A program made the position numbers and the translations under genes. A DNA stretch of 64,000 nt from Lachnospiraceae bacterium (lineage in GTDB: Bacteria; Bacillota; Clostridia; Lachnospirales; Lachnospiraceae), in NCBI GenBank assembly GCA_015258065.1, contig JABZIZ010000002.1, positions 124,001 to 188,000 of the forward strand, in the 5' to 3' direction. Positions 25,250-33,315 of this stretch are shown here, in pieces (the first letter of the stretch is position 1; every line of letters starts with the position of its first letter). Under the pieces are notes generated by a model. That model did not search any database. It was not told the origin of the DNA and worked only from the letters and a program-made list of their open reading frames with translations.

Positions 25250-25780
25250 TTACAGACCTGAAATCCTGGTCTTTTTCCAATACGCCCCCATGGAAAAACC
25301 TGCTTTTTCCGTTACTTCATTCGAAAGATATCTTGCAAGTCTCTCGGAATTTGCCTTCCACGACCGTGCCTCCTCTTCCGAACGGAACTCCACTTCCGCA
25401 TACCAAAAAGCGGTTTCCGCCTCCCCGTCCACATGATTCACTTCCAAAAACAAACCATCCGGCAGCGCATAGGTTCTCCTCACCTTCGGCACCAGCGGAT
25501 GTGAGATCAACTCTTCCAGCTCGGCAAAGTATCGTTTTTCGATCGGAAATTCTATCTCTTTTCTGGACAAAAGCCCGGACGATTTAAAGGTCAGCAGATA
25601 GGATGCTTCTTTTGTATTTCGCATGGAAATTTCTTCCCTGATTCTGACCGTTGGTTCCACGGAAACATATCCCTGACGCATTTTTTCCTCTTTGACCAGA
25701 TTTAAATTCACCCCCGCTTTCTCCGGCCAGTCTGAAACCAGCCATTTTCTCTCAATTTCCATCCCGTTTCCCGTTTCCAC
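25250..25780 (-). CDS. CYTH domain protein
   Basis: Small cytoplasmic protein of 176 residues with the CYTH/triphosphate tunnel fold. MEIERKWLV carries the EXEXK-type motif at the N-terminus. Basic and acidic tunnel residues recur: RQGYVSVEPTVRIRE, YLLTFKSSG, EIEFPI, KVRRTY, LFLEVNHVDG and AEVEFRSEEEA. The family includes inorganic triphosphatases and adenylate cyclase class IV; short bacterial proteins of this type are usually triphosphatases. The best ribosome site (AAGGAGG) serves a GTG at 25780; an ATG at 25762 is an alternative. The leader carries a 12-bp tandem array. Confidence 0.9.
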   Translation of the reverse strand: METGNGMEIERKWLVSDWPEKAGVNLNLVKEEKMRQGYVSVEPTVRIREEISMRNTKEASYLLTFKSSGLLSRKEIEFPIEKRYFAELEELISHPLVPKVRRTYALPDGLFLEVNHVDGEAETAFWYAEVEFRSEEEARSWKANSERLARYLSNEVTEKAGFSMGAYWKKTRISGL

Positions 25781-25797
25781 CTTCCATCCTCCTTTTT

Positions 25798-25857
25798 CTG
25801 TTCCCTTGTCTGTTCCTTTGCCTGTTCCTTTGTCTTTTTCGCTGTCCGTTCCTTTGT
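25798..25857. repeat. 12-bp tandem repeat in the CYTH gene leader
   Basis: Five units of 12 bp, consensus CTGTTCCTTTGT on the plus strand (ACAAAGGAACAG on the minus), with one more degenerate unit at 25858-25869. On the minus strand each unit carries an AAAGGA-like ribosome-site motif, and the array runs straight into the true AAGGAGG of the CYTH gene. Confidence 0.85.
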
Positions 25858-25888
25858 CTCCCTCCGTCTGCCCCTTATCTGATTTCGA

Positions 25889-25917
25889 TTGTACACTTCC
25901 ATTATTTATAGTATGAT
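25889..25917 (+). promoter_or_regulatory. Promoter of the MBOAT gene
   Basis: TTGTAC (25889-25894), a 17-bp spacer and TATGAT (25912-25917), 44 bp before the ATG. Confidence 0.65.
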
Positions 25918-25960
25918 TGCTAGAGTCTGTCTGTTAAAATTTTCACTTATAGAGGAACCT

Positions 25961-27385
25961 ATGTCCGGCTTTACAGATTTAAATTTTATTTTTCGATTTC
26001 TCCCCATTGTTTTATTCATCAATTTTCTGGCCGGGGAGAAGGCCAGACGTCTGCTGATTCTTGCAGAAAGCTTGGCTTTTTATGCCCTGCTTGACCTGCG
26101 TGCCCTCCCTCTGCTCATCTTCTTTGTAGTCTTAAACTTTATTTTAGCAAAAAAACCTTTCCAGAAAGGTTCCCGTGGAAAGTATTCTTATTTTTTCATC
26201 ATTACGGCTCTGGATCTTGCCACCCTCTTTCTTTTTAAATTGATGAACCTGTTTTCCGGAGGTGGCAATTTTTCTGTGGACGGGAGCGCTTCCTCCTTTT
26301 TGCTTCCTGCCGGAATCAGCTTCTACCTGTTCAAAATGATTTCCTTCCAGATTGATCTGTATCGGGGGCTGATTCCAAGAAATGTTTCCTTCCTCGACTG
26401 TGCTTCCTATTTTTGTCTTTTTCCGCAGATTACTTCCGGGCCCATTATGCGCTTCCAGGACTATATGAGAAATAAAAGCTGGTCGCATTTATCCCGCCCT
26501 TCCACAAAAGACACGACGAAGTCCCCCCTCTCGATGATCGAGGACGGCCTTTTCTACTTTGTCGCAGGGCTCTCTTTGAAGGTACTCCTTGCCGATCATC
26601 TGGCGATGATTCCGCACCAGGCACAGGCCATCGGCTTTTCTTCCATTTCAACCACCCTTGCCTGGATCTGTGCTTATGCCTATTCGCTTCAAATCTATTT
26701 TGACTTTTGGGGCTACTCCTTAATGGCTTCCGGCATTGCCGTTATGCTGGGGTTTCCTTTTATTCAGAACTTCGATCATCCCTATGCCGCCACCTCGGTG
26801 ACCTCTTTTTACCGAAAATGGCATATCACACTGGGACTGTGGTTTCGTGATTATCTCTATATCCCTCTGGGAGGCAGCAAGCGCGGAGACAAGGTCACGA
26901 TCCGGAATCTTTTCATCGTTTGGTTTTTCACCGCGCTCTGGCACGGCTTTGCCCTTCATTTCATTCTTTGGGGGCTCTCGCTTTGCCTCCTGATTGTTTG
27001 GGAAAAAATGGTTCTGGATTATATTCCTTTCTTTTCCAAAATCTTTGGAAGATTTCATGTGCTGGTTTTGGTTCCTCTCACCTGGGTGTTTTTTTCCGTG
27101 GAAAAAAGCGCCGATCTTCCGATTCTTTTTTCACGTCTTTTCCCCTTCCTTGCCGGTAAGGGGGCAAACGCAACCGTATTTGCCGGAGATTATCAGGAAA
27201 TTCTCTCTTCCTACGCACCCTATCTGCTCTGCTCCGTTCTCCTGTTAATCCCCTTTATTTATCGTTTTCTGGAGCAACGAAAACGAAGCTTTGCGACAAA
27301 ACTCCTCCTCCTTGCGTTGTTTTGGCTCAGCGTCACCTCTCTCCTGAACAATGCCGCCAATCCGTTTCTGTACCTAAGATTCTGA
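25961..27385 (+). CDS. MBOAT family O-acyltransferase (AlgI/DltB-like)
   Basis: Polytopic membrane protein of 474 residues with about 11 helices that passes acyl groups to a polymer outside the cell. Family motifs are present: PAGISFYLFKMISFQIDLYR, CLFPQITSGPIMRF, WGYSLMASGIAVMLGF, SFYRKWHITLGLWFRDYLY and the catalytic-site histidine in ALWHGFALHFILWG. The start at 25961 has GAGGAACCT upstream and begins just before the first helix; the frame is open further upstream. It is followed by an SGNH-type exported protein, so the pair probably O-acetylates a surface glycan. The last codons and stop are repeated in the following spacer. Confidence 0.92.
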   Translation: MSGFTDLNFIFRFLPIVLFINFLAGEKARRLLILAESLAFYALLDLRALPLLIFFVVLNFILAKKPFQKGSRGKYSYFFIITALDLATLFLFKLMNLFSGGGNFSVDGSASSFLLPAGISFYLFKMISFQIDLYRGLIPRNVSFLDCASYFCLFPQITSGPIMRFQDYMRNKSWSHLSRPSTKDTTKSPLSMIEDGLFYFVAGLSLKVLLADHLAMIPHQAQAIGFSSISTTLAWICAYAYSLQIYFDFWGYSLMASGIAVMLGFPFIQNFDHPYAATSVTSFYRKWHITLGLWFRDYLYIPLGGSKRGDKVTIRNLFIVWFFTALWHGFALHFILWGLSLCLLIVWEKMVLDYIPFFSKIFGRFHVLVLVPLTWVFFSVEKSADLPILFSRLFPFLAGKGANATVFAGDYQEILSSYAPYLLCSVLLLIPFIYRFLEQRKRSFATKLLLLALFWLSVTSLLNNAANPFLYLRF

Positions 27386-27425
27386 TTCAGGAATTCTGAT
27401 TGTGATTCGAAGATTCTGATTCTGC
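27376..27425. repeat. Repeat of the MBOAT gene 3' end
   Basis: AAGATTCTGATTC, which includes the TGA stop at 27383-27385, recurs at 27410-27422. A partial copy (AATTCTGATTG) lies between them. Units are 16, 18 and 16 bp. Confidence 0.7.
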
Positions 27426-27545
27426 TGCGAATTTGTTCCGGATGACGGTTACGTCCATTTACATTTCTCTGCGGATGGCTAAGATCGTACAATCGCCCAG
27501 GTTTCTTCACCTGAAGATTCCTGACGGAAAGGTTACTGTTTATCG

Positions 27546-28562
27546 ATGAAGAAATACCCTTCTCTACTCACCTGTATTTTAATATCTTCTCTTCTTTTAA
27601 GCCTGACCGGTGCCGTGCGCCTGAAGCAGACGAATTCTCTCACCCTGAAGGAATGGCAGAAGGAGCCGCTTTCCGTGACAGGGCTAAAATGGATCGTTCA
27701 CGCGTTTCAGGGAAGTCAGGACAATCTTCCCGAAGAAAATGCAGACGCATCCTCCGGATCCTCCTCTTCCTCTCCCATAGAAACGGCAGGGGCGCAGGCG
27801 GATTCCTCTTCTACGGATCAGCAAGAAGGTCAGGCAGACTCTTCCACACAGAACCCGGCGCAGTCCGGGGCCTCTTCTTCTGGTCTTTTAGCCGGTCAGG
27901 ACCATTCTTCCTCCGAATCCGGTCGTACCGATGGAAGTTCCGATTCTGCTGCTCCCGCCCCGGAATTTATCACTGTGGATGCTTCTTACTTTGACGATGC
28001 TCTTTTTATCGGCGATTCCAGAACCGTCGGTCTGATGCAATACTGCAAGGAGCTAGACGGACATGCGACCTTCTACTGCCAGCAGGCGCTTACCATATTC
28101 AATCTTCTAACCAGGGAGGTTGTCAAAACGGATCACGGGAAGATTTCTATTGATCAGGCACTGCAGGAGAGGCAGTTCGGTAAAATCTACCTGATGATCG
28201 GCATCAATGAAATGGGTACCGGAAATGACGATTATTTCATCAAACATTATCAGGCTGCGATTGAAAGAATCCATGCCTTGCAGCCGAATGCCATCATCTA
28301 TCTCGAAGCCATTATGCACGTGACCGGAAGAAAAAACGCCTCCGATCCTATTTTCAACAATACCAGAATCAATCGTCGAAATGAGCGGATCAAGGCGCTA
28401 GCAGACAATGTAACCTATTTTTATATTGATATGAATGAGGCGATCGATGATGCAAACGGCAACTTGCGGAAGGATCTCTCTTATGATGACGCACATCTGC
28501 TCGGATCCTCCTTCGGGTACTGGTATGATTTCCTGAAAACCCATGCCATTGCGCATGAATAG
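27546..28562 (+). CDS. Exported SGNH-type hydrolase/acyltransferase partner protein
   Basis: Protein of 338 residues with an N-terminal membrane anchor or signal (about 6-24). A long Ser/Gly/Gln-rich low-complexity stretch (about 64-138) follows, then an SGNH domain. The nucleophile is Ser158 in FIGDSRTVG, block III is IGINEMG, and the C-terminal DxxH is Asp314-His317 in YDDAHLLG. It lies 160 bp after the MBOAT gene on the same strand. MBOAT plus SGNH pairs O-acetylate exopolysaccharide or wall polymers in characterised systems, with the SGNH protein doing the final transfer. Here that pairing is inferred from adjacency. Confidence 0.85.
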   Translation: MKKYPSLLTCILISSLLLSLTGAVRLKQTNSLTLKEWQKEPLSVTGLKWIVHAFQGSQDNLPEENADASSGSSSSSPIETAGAQADSSSTDQQEGQADSSTQNPAQSGASSSGLLAGQDHSSSESGRTDGSSDSAAPAPEFITVDASYFDDALFIGDSRTVGLMQYCKELDGHATFYCQQALTIFNLLTREVVKTDHGKISIDQALQERQFGKIYLMIGINEMGTGNDDYFIKHYQAAIERIHALQPNAIIYLEAIMHVTGRKNASDPIFNNTRINRRNERIKALADNVTYFYIDMNEAIDDANGNLRKDLSYDDAHLLGSSFGYWYDFLKTHAIAHE

Positions 28563-28581
28563 ACGCATGAGGGATCCATAT

Positions 28582-30192
28582 TTACTTTTTGATTTTTCGG
28601 ATCAAAAAACGCAGTAGAAAAAATCCCATCGCACCAAAAGCAATCAGATATCCGATAAACCCAAGCGCCGGTATTCCGTGCACCTTCGGTTCCATATCGG
28701 TCATGCAAATAATGCTGGAAGAAACGAGAAGCGCCGTAATGCAGATTCCGGTCACCAGATTTCGCACCGACTGAAATACCAGCTCTCTTAGTTCTTCGGA
28801 AGCATCCAGCTTCAGGTTTACCCTGGCTTTCCCTTTTAAATATTCACTCATGATCTCTGCTGTCATGGAGGGGATTTCCGGTCCCTTATGAATGGCTCTC
28901 CAGGTCGACCTGAGTATTTTGCCTGCTTCCTCCCTAAAATCGATCCTGCCAAGAAAGCTGTCCTGTACGCGAAGCGCCGCAATGTCTACCATGTTGATAT
29001 CCGGCGCAATTTTCGAAAGAACCCCTTCGATATGGGCAAATCCTCTTGCAAGCATCGTCATCCCATGGGGAATCGCCAGTTTGTTTGCCTTCATGATTTC
29101 CATCAACGCCTGCATGGTGTCCGCAATGTTGATCTTCCCCATGGCGGTCGTTCCGTATTTTTCCAAAAACAGCTTGATATCATCGTATAGACGGTCCCTA
29201 TCCGGTTCTCCCCAGAAGTCGCAGAGATCCAGGACCGCATTTGTGACCAACTGCGTGTCATGAAGGGCGATTCCCTCCACCCCGCGCACCATGATTTTGC
29301 GGTCCCTCTCGCTGAGCCTTCCCATCATTCCCATATCCAGCCAGACGATTTTCCCTGCCCTTATCCTTACATTCCCCGGATGCGGATCTGCATGGAAAAA
29401 TCCGTCTTCCATCACCTGCTGGATAAAGCTGTTCACAAACTTCCTTCCGATTTCGTTTAAATCATAACCCTGTGACTCCAAAGTCTCCGCATCATCAATC
29501 GGAATCCCTCTGATATATTCCATGACCAGAACATGGGAGGTGGTATATTTTTTATACAGCTTAGGCACATAAACATAGGCGACATCCGTATGATTTTTTG
29601 CAAACTCCTCCATGTTTGCGGCTTCCTTCAGGAAATCCATCTCTTCCTGTGCCACGGACCACATCTCATCCAGAATCATATCCAGATCCACCAGGTTCTT
29701 GAGATCTCCTACCGGTGGAAGAAATTTAACCGCCTTGTGAAGCAGAGCGATATCTCTGGACATCAGGTCATAGATTCCCTCTCTCTCCACCTTGACAATG
29801 ACGTCTTTTCCGTCTAACAACTGTGCACGATGCACCTGTGCAATCGAAGCCGAACCCAGTGCCTTTTCGTTAATGAAACGGAACACCTCCTGCCAGCTGA
29901 TGCCATAAGACTGTTCGATCACCCGCAAAACAGCCTCAAACGGCATGGGCGTGACCTCGGAATTGAGCTTCATCAGTTCGTCACAATACGCTTTAGGCAA
30001 AATATCCGAGTGCAGGGACATAATCTGTCCCAGTTTGATATAGGTCGGCCCGAGATCCTCTAAAATCAGTCTCAGCTTTTCCGGTGATACGCCTCTTGTA
30101 ATTTTGTGCTTAGCAAGAACAGCCCGCATTTCTTTCAAACGCGAGCTGCCCTTTTCTTTATGGTTCCTTTCTTTCTGATTGATCTGTTGCAA
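28582..30192 (-). CDS. ABC1/UbiB-family atypical kinase
   Basis: Protein of 536 residues with the UbiB/AarF/COQ8 kinase-like fold. Family motifs are LGPTYIKLGQIMS (KxGQ), LGSASIAQVHRA (the Ala-rich nucleotide loop), VIVKVEREG, FFHADPHPGNVRI (catalytic) and VWLDMGMMG in place of DFG. The C-terminus has two membrane helices (about 485-530). UbiB proteins help make or distribute isoprenoid lipids; in Clostridia lacking ubiquinone the lipid partner is unknown. The start is a TTG at 30192 with AACAGGAGA upstream. It follows a phasin-like gene by 44 bp. Confidence 0.9.
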   Translation of the reverse strand: MQQINQKERNHKEKGSSRLKEMRAVLAKHKITRGVSPEKLRLILEDLGPTYIKLGQIMSLHSDILPKAYCDELMKLNSEVTPMPFEAVLRVIEQSYGISWQEVFRFINEKALGSASIAQVHRAQLLDGKDVIVKVEREGIYDLMSRDIALLHKAVKFLPPVGDLKNLVDLDMILDEMWSVAQEEMDFLKEAANMEEFAKNHTDVAYVYVPKLYKKYTTSHVLVMEYIRGIPIDDAETLESQGYDLNEIGRKFVNSFIQQVMEDGFFHADPHPGNVRIRAGKIVWLDMGMMGRLSERDRKIMVRGVEGIALHDTQLVTNAVLDLCDFWGEPDRDRLYDDIKLFLEKYGTTAMGKINIADTMQALMEIMKANKLAIPHGMTMLARGFAHIEGVLSKIAPDINMVDIAALRVQDSFLGRIDFREEAGKILRSTWRAIHKGPEIPSMTAEIMSEYLKGKARVNLKLDASEELRELVFQSVRNLVTGICITALLVSSSIICMTDMEPKVHGIPALGFIGYLIAFGAMGFFLLRFLIRKIKK

Positions 30193-30236
30193 GAACTTCT
30201 CCTGTTCTGTCTCTTACTTCTTCACCGCTCCTGTTC

Positions 30237-30521
30237 TTATGATTCGGATTCGTCCTCCTGTTCCTCTGCCTTTGCAATCTGGTCCTTCAGTGCTTTTAGC
30301 TGTTCCGGTGTCAGGTCCTTGACCAGACTTTCGAAATCGTTCTTCTGAGAGGATTTTCTCAGGTTGCGCTTTAATTCCTGGTTAAGTTCCTTTCCCTGCT
30401 CAACCGTTAATTCTCCCTTCTTGACCAGCTCCTTAAATACCTCGGTCGATTTTTCGGCAGTGGTAGCAACTGCACCTACGCCTGCAAGCAATACATTTTT
30501 GATTCCATCTGTAATTTGCAT
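30237..30521 (-). CDS. Phasin-like/PHA-regulator-like small helical protein
   Basis: 94 residues, almost all helical and charged. A slightly hydrophobic N-terminal helix (ITDGIKNVLLAGVGAVATTA) leads into LVKKGELTVEQGKELNQELK and an acidic tail. This pattern matches the small phasin-like proteins often found next to UbiB-family kinases in Firmicutes. Binding to a lipid surface, or to the kinase, is a plausible role. It probably does not indicate polyhydroxyalkanoate storage, because no PHA synthase is seen here. It is 50 bp after the dgkA-like gene on the same strand. Confidence 0.7.
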   Translation of the reverse strand: MQITDGIKNVLLAGVGAVATTAEKSTEVFKELVKKGELTVEQGKELNQELKRNLRKSSQKNDFESLVKDLTPEQLKALKDQIAKAEEQEDESES

Positions 30522-30570
30522 TTGGGTACCTCCTCCGTTTTTAATATCCCTATTTTACACCCAACTCTTT

Positions 30571-30951
30571 TTATTTGAATATCAACGCCATGATTTTTGG
30601 TAAAAAAATAACCATGCCGATCATCGCGGCAAAAATGGCGGAGATTAGGACGGCGCCTGCCGCCACGTCCTTTGCCTTTCCCGCCAGCGGATGCCTTTCC
30701 CCCTTTGCGGCAAAATCCACTGCTGCCTCTACTGCTGTATTTACCATTTCCAGACTCATGATCAGCGCAAACAGAAGGAGACATATAAGCCATTCCTCAT
30801 AAGAAATATGCAGGAAAAAACCCAAAATCACCACTGCCACCGTGGCTGCACAGTGAATCTGCATATTTCTTTCCTGCCCGATCACAGCGAAAATGCCGTG
30901 AAACGCATAACCGAAGCTCTTATATAACGGATCTTTTTTCCCCTTTTGCAT
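30571..30951 (-). CDS. Diacylglycerol/undecaprenol kinase family protein
   Basis: Small integral membrane kinase of 126 residues with three helices (about 38-56, 58-76 and 95-118). The conserved region LEMVNTAVEAAVDF carries the DgkA active-site Glu residues, and AKDVAAGAVLI completes the motif. Gram-positive members mainly phosphorylate undecaprenol, recycling the wall-lipid carrier. The start is preceded by GGAAAGGAAG, itself the last unit of the 16-bp array that fills the gap from the ClC gene. Confidence 0.9.
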   Translation of the reverse strand: MQKGKKDPLYKSFGYAFHGIFAVIGQERNMQIHCAATVAVVILGFFLHISYEEWLICLLLFALIMSLEMVNTAVEAAVDFAAKGERHPLAGKAKDVAAGAVLISAIFAAMIGMVIFLPKIMALIFK

Positions 30952-30954
30952 TCT

Positions 30955-31096
30955 TCTTCCTTTCCCGTTATTATCCTTTCCTATTGCTCCTTCCCTATTG
31001 CTTTCCTTCCCTGTTATTTTCCTTTCCTGTTATTTTCCTCTCCTGTTATTTTCCTTTCCTATTATTTTCCTTTCCTATTATTTTCCTTTCCGATTG
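30955..31096. repeat. 16-bp tandem array spanning the whole clc-dgkA junction
   Basis: Nine consecutive units: eight of 16 bp and one of 14 bp (30987-31000). The minus-strand consensus is TAATAGGAAAGGAAAA. The first unit (31081-31096) is inside the ClC coding end, the second contains its TAA stop (31078-31080), and the last lies at the dgkA ribosome site. Most units hold a stop codon followed by a Shine-Dalgarno-like AGGAAAGGA. Confidence 0.95.
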
Positions 31097-32382
31097 ATGA
31101 GACGGTTCCGCAGTTTGGAATGTCTGATATTCTGGCTGGAATAGAGCGAATAATAACCGGAAAACGCATAACTCATTGCAATGGCGATCAGATAATAGGG
31201 CATTCCTGCGTAGCCGAAGAGTTCCAAGCAGATAAAGAGAGAAGAAACCGGGCAATTCGTTGCACCGCAGAACAGGCTTCCCATTCCGATGGCAGCACAT
31301 AAATCCGGTTTCAAACCGAACAGGTTTGCATACAATGACCCGAAGGTAGCGCCGATGTACAGAGAGGGAACGATCTCTCCTCCCTTGAAACCGGCGCCCA
31401 GAGAAATCGCGGTAAATAACATTTTTAACAAAAAGGCGGGATGCGGTGCCTCTCCTTTAAAAGCTTCTTCTATGATATCCATTCCCGCTCCGTTATAGGC
31501 CCTTGTTTGCAGCAGCATGGTCAGTGCAATGACGATGGCACCTCCTGCTGCAATCCTGATGTATGGATTGGCGATCATTTTCTTAAACAATTTCCCGGAA
31601 CGATGAAGAGAAACACAGAGAAGGATGGACACAAATCCGCTTAAAATAGCCAGAATAGAAGCCAGTACAGCGTTTCCAATGCTCATGGTCGGAACAATAT
31701 GTACCGTAAACAGCTCCACCTCATATCCCATAAAGAGAGCAAGTCCGTTCGCCGTCAGCGATGCAACTACACAGGGAATCAGGGCCGAGTATTGAATCAC
31801 ACCTACATTGGATACTTCCATTGCAAAAAAGGCGGCTGTTAGCGGTGTTCCGAAGAGAGCGGAGAACACGGCACTCATTCCGCACATCGTGACTACCTTG
31901 CGGTCTTCATCCCGAAATCGAAATAATTTTCCCATGTTATAACCGATGCTGCCACCCAGCTGGAGCGCTGCTCCCTCTCTTCCTACCGAAGCCCCGAAGA
32001 GGTGTGAGATAACCGTTGCCACAAAGATTTCCGGTGCCTTACGAATCGGTACCGGTTCCTCTCCGGACAACGAATCGATAATCAGGTTCGTGCCTCTGTC
32101 TTCTCTATCCTTCAACAAATGGTAAAAGAAAACGATGCCGATTCCGGCAAACGGAAGGAAAAATAGAACCCAATCGTGCGTCTTTCTGAATGCGGTAACC
32201 AAAAGAATCAGTTCTGAAAAGGCCACGCCAACCAGGCCCGCAACCAGGCCTACTGCCACTCCTACAAAGATCAAACGAAACAAATAGACTAGTCCAAGAA
32301 AAAAATCCTTCCTGGATAGCTTTCCGTCATGATCAAAATCAAACGAAGTTCCGTCCTTCTTGCTTTCTTCTACCTCCGTCAT
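31078..32382 (-). CDS. ClC-family chloride channel/antiporter with N-terminal EF-hand-like loop
   Basis: Polytopic membrane protein of 434 residues of the ClC (voltage-gated chloride channel) superfamily. Ion-pathway motifs are visible as GASVGREGAALQLGG, where the Glu corresponds to the gating glutamate, and as GAGFKGGEIVPSLYIGA. No CBS domains follow. The soluble N-terminus holds a textbook 12-residue EF-hand loop, DFDHDGKLSRKD (residues 15-26), with acidic residues at loop positions 1, 3, 5 and 12 and Gly at 6. Start ATG 32382 has AGGAGGG upstream. Its stop codon lies inside a 16-bp tandem array. Ion specificity is not certain; fluoride-type CLCs differ in motif. Confidence 0.9.
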   Translation of the reverse strand: MTEVEESKKDGTSFDFDHDGKLSRKDFFLGLVYLFRLIFVGVAVGLVAGLVGVAFSELILLVTAFRKTHDWVLFFLPFAGIGIVFFYHLLKDREDRGTNLIIDSLSGEEPVPIRKAPEIFVATVISHLFGASVGREGAALQLGGSIGYNMGKLFRFRDEDRKVVTMCGMSAVFSALFGTPLTAAFFAMEVSNVGVIQYSALIPCVVASLTANGLALFMGYEVELFTVHIVPTMSIGNAVLASILAILSGFVSILLCVSLHRSGKLFKKMIANPYIRIAAGGAIVIALTMLLQTRAYNGAGMDIIEEAFKGEAPHPAFLLKMLFTAISLGAGFKGGEIVPSLYIGATFGSLYANLFGLKPDLCAAIGMGSLFCGATNCPVSSLFICLELFGYAGMPYYLIAIAMSYAFSGYYSLYSSQNIRHSKLRNRLINRKGK

Positions 32383-32489
32383 TCAACCCTCCTATTCATT
32401 CCCAACGATTCTTCTTATTTCGCATGACCTTCTTCCTACTCATGCATGGTTGCTTCCTATTTCCTCATCCTCCCCTTCTTTTACATCCC

Positions 32490-33257
32490 TTACTCATCTT
32501 TTAGAATCAACCCGACCGGACAATGGTCGGAACCCATAATTTCCGTATAAATTTTTGCCTCTTCCAAGCGACTTTCCAGCGCCTTTGAAGTGATCACATA
32601 GTCAATTCTCCACCCCGCATTTTTTTCCCTGGCGCGGAAGCGGTAACTCCACCAGGAATATACGCCCTCCAGCTCCGGATAGAAATACCTCCAGGTATCG
32701 ATCATACCCGCGTTCAGAACCGCAGTAAATTTGTCTCTTTCTTCATCTGTGAATCCCGCATTATGATGATTGGATTTCGGATTTTTCAGGTCAATCTCCT
32801 GATGCGCTACATTCAAATCTCCACAGTATATGACCGGTTTCTTTTCTTCCAGCTTTTTTTGATAGGCTAAAAAGGCATCTTCCCAAACCATCCGGTAATC
32901 CAACCGCTCCAACTCCTGCTTGGAATTCGGCACATAGACGCAGGTTAGATAATAATCCTCAAATTCCGCTGTAATGACCCTTCCTTCCTTGTCATGCTCC
33001 GGAATCCCCAGCCCGTAAGTGACAGAAATCGGTTCCGTTTTAGAAAAAAGAGCCGTTCCGGAATATCCTTTTTTTTCTGCATAATTCCAATAAGCGTGAT
33101 AATCGTTTAATAGAAGGTCAATCTGTCCCTCCTGCAATTTCGTCTCCTGCAGACAAAGAATATCCGGCTTTTCCTCTTCCACGAAGGGATAGAATGTATT
33201 TTTCGCCACACAGGCACGAAGCCCGTTCACGTTCCATGAAATAATTTTTGTTGACAT
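32490..33257 (-). CDS. xth: Exodeoxyribonuclease III
   Basis: AP endonuclease/3'-5' exonuclease of the ExoIII family, 255 residues, for base-excision repair. Catalytic motifs are present in order: ISWNVNGLRA, LCLQETKL (metal-binding Glu), VYVPNS, YCGDLNVAHQEIDL, WWSYRFRAREKNAGWRIDYV and the final GSDHCPVGL. It is full length. It heads a leftward run exoIII-ClC-DgkA-phasin-UbiB. The spacer to the ClC gene contains degenerate copies of an ATGAGTAGGAAG-like motif. Confidence 0.96.
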   Translation of the reverse strand: MSTKIISWNVNGLRACVAKNTFYPFVEEEKPDILCLQETKLQEGQIDLLLNDYHAYWNYAEKKGYSGTALFSKTEPISVTYGLGIPEHDKEGRVITAEFEDYYLTCVYVPNSKQELERLDYRMVWEDAFLAYQKKLEEKKPVIYCGDLNVAHQEIDLKNPKSNHHNAGFTDEERDKFTAVLNAGMIDTWRYFYPELEGVYSWWSYRFRAREKNAGWRIDYVITSKALESRLEEAKIYTEIMGSDHCPVGLILKDE

Positions 33258-33315
33258 TTTGATTTCCTTTCCTTTCTCTTTTGTAGTATTATTTTACCAC
33301 GGATGAAAGGATGGC

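Noticed and set aside
25708..25902. Small basic peptide encoded upstream of the CYTH gene
   Set aside because: Its Lys/Glu-rich sequence is just the translation of the 12-bp array and overlaps the CYTH start.
30237..30521. Evidence for polyhydroxyalkanoate storage
   Set aside because: The phasin-like protein is next to a UbiB-like kinase and no PHA synthase or reductase is in the window.
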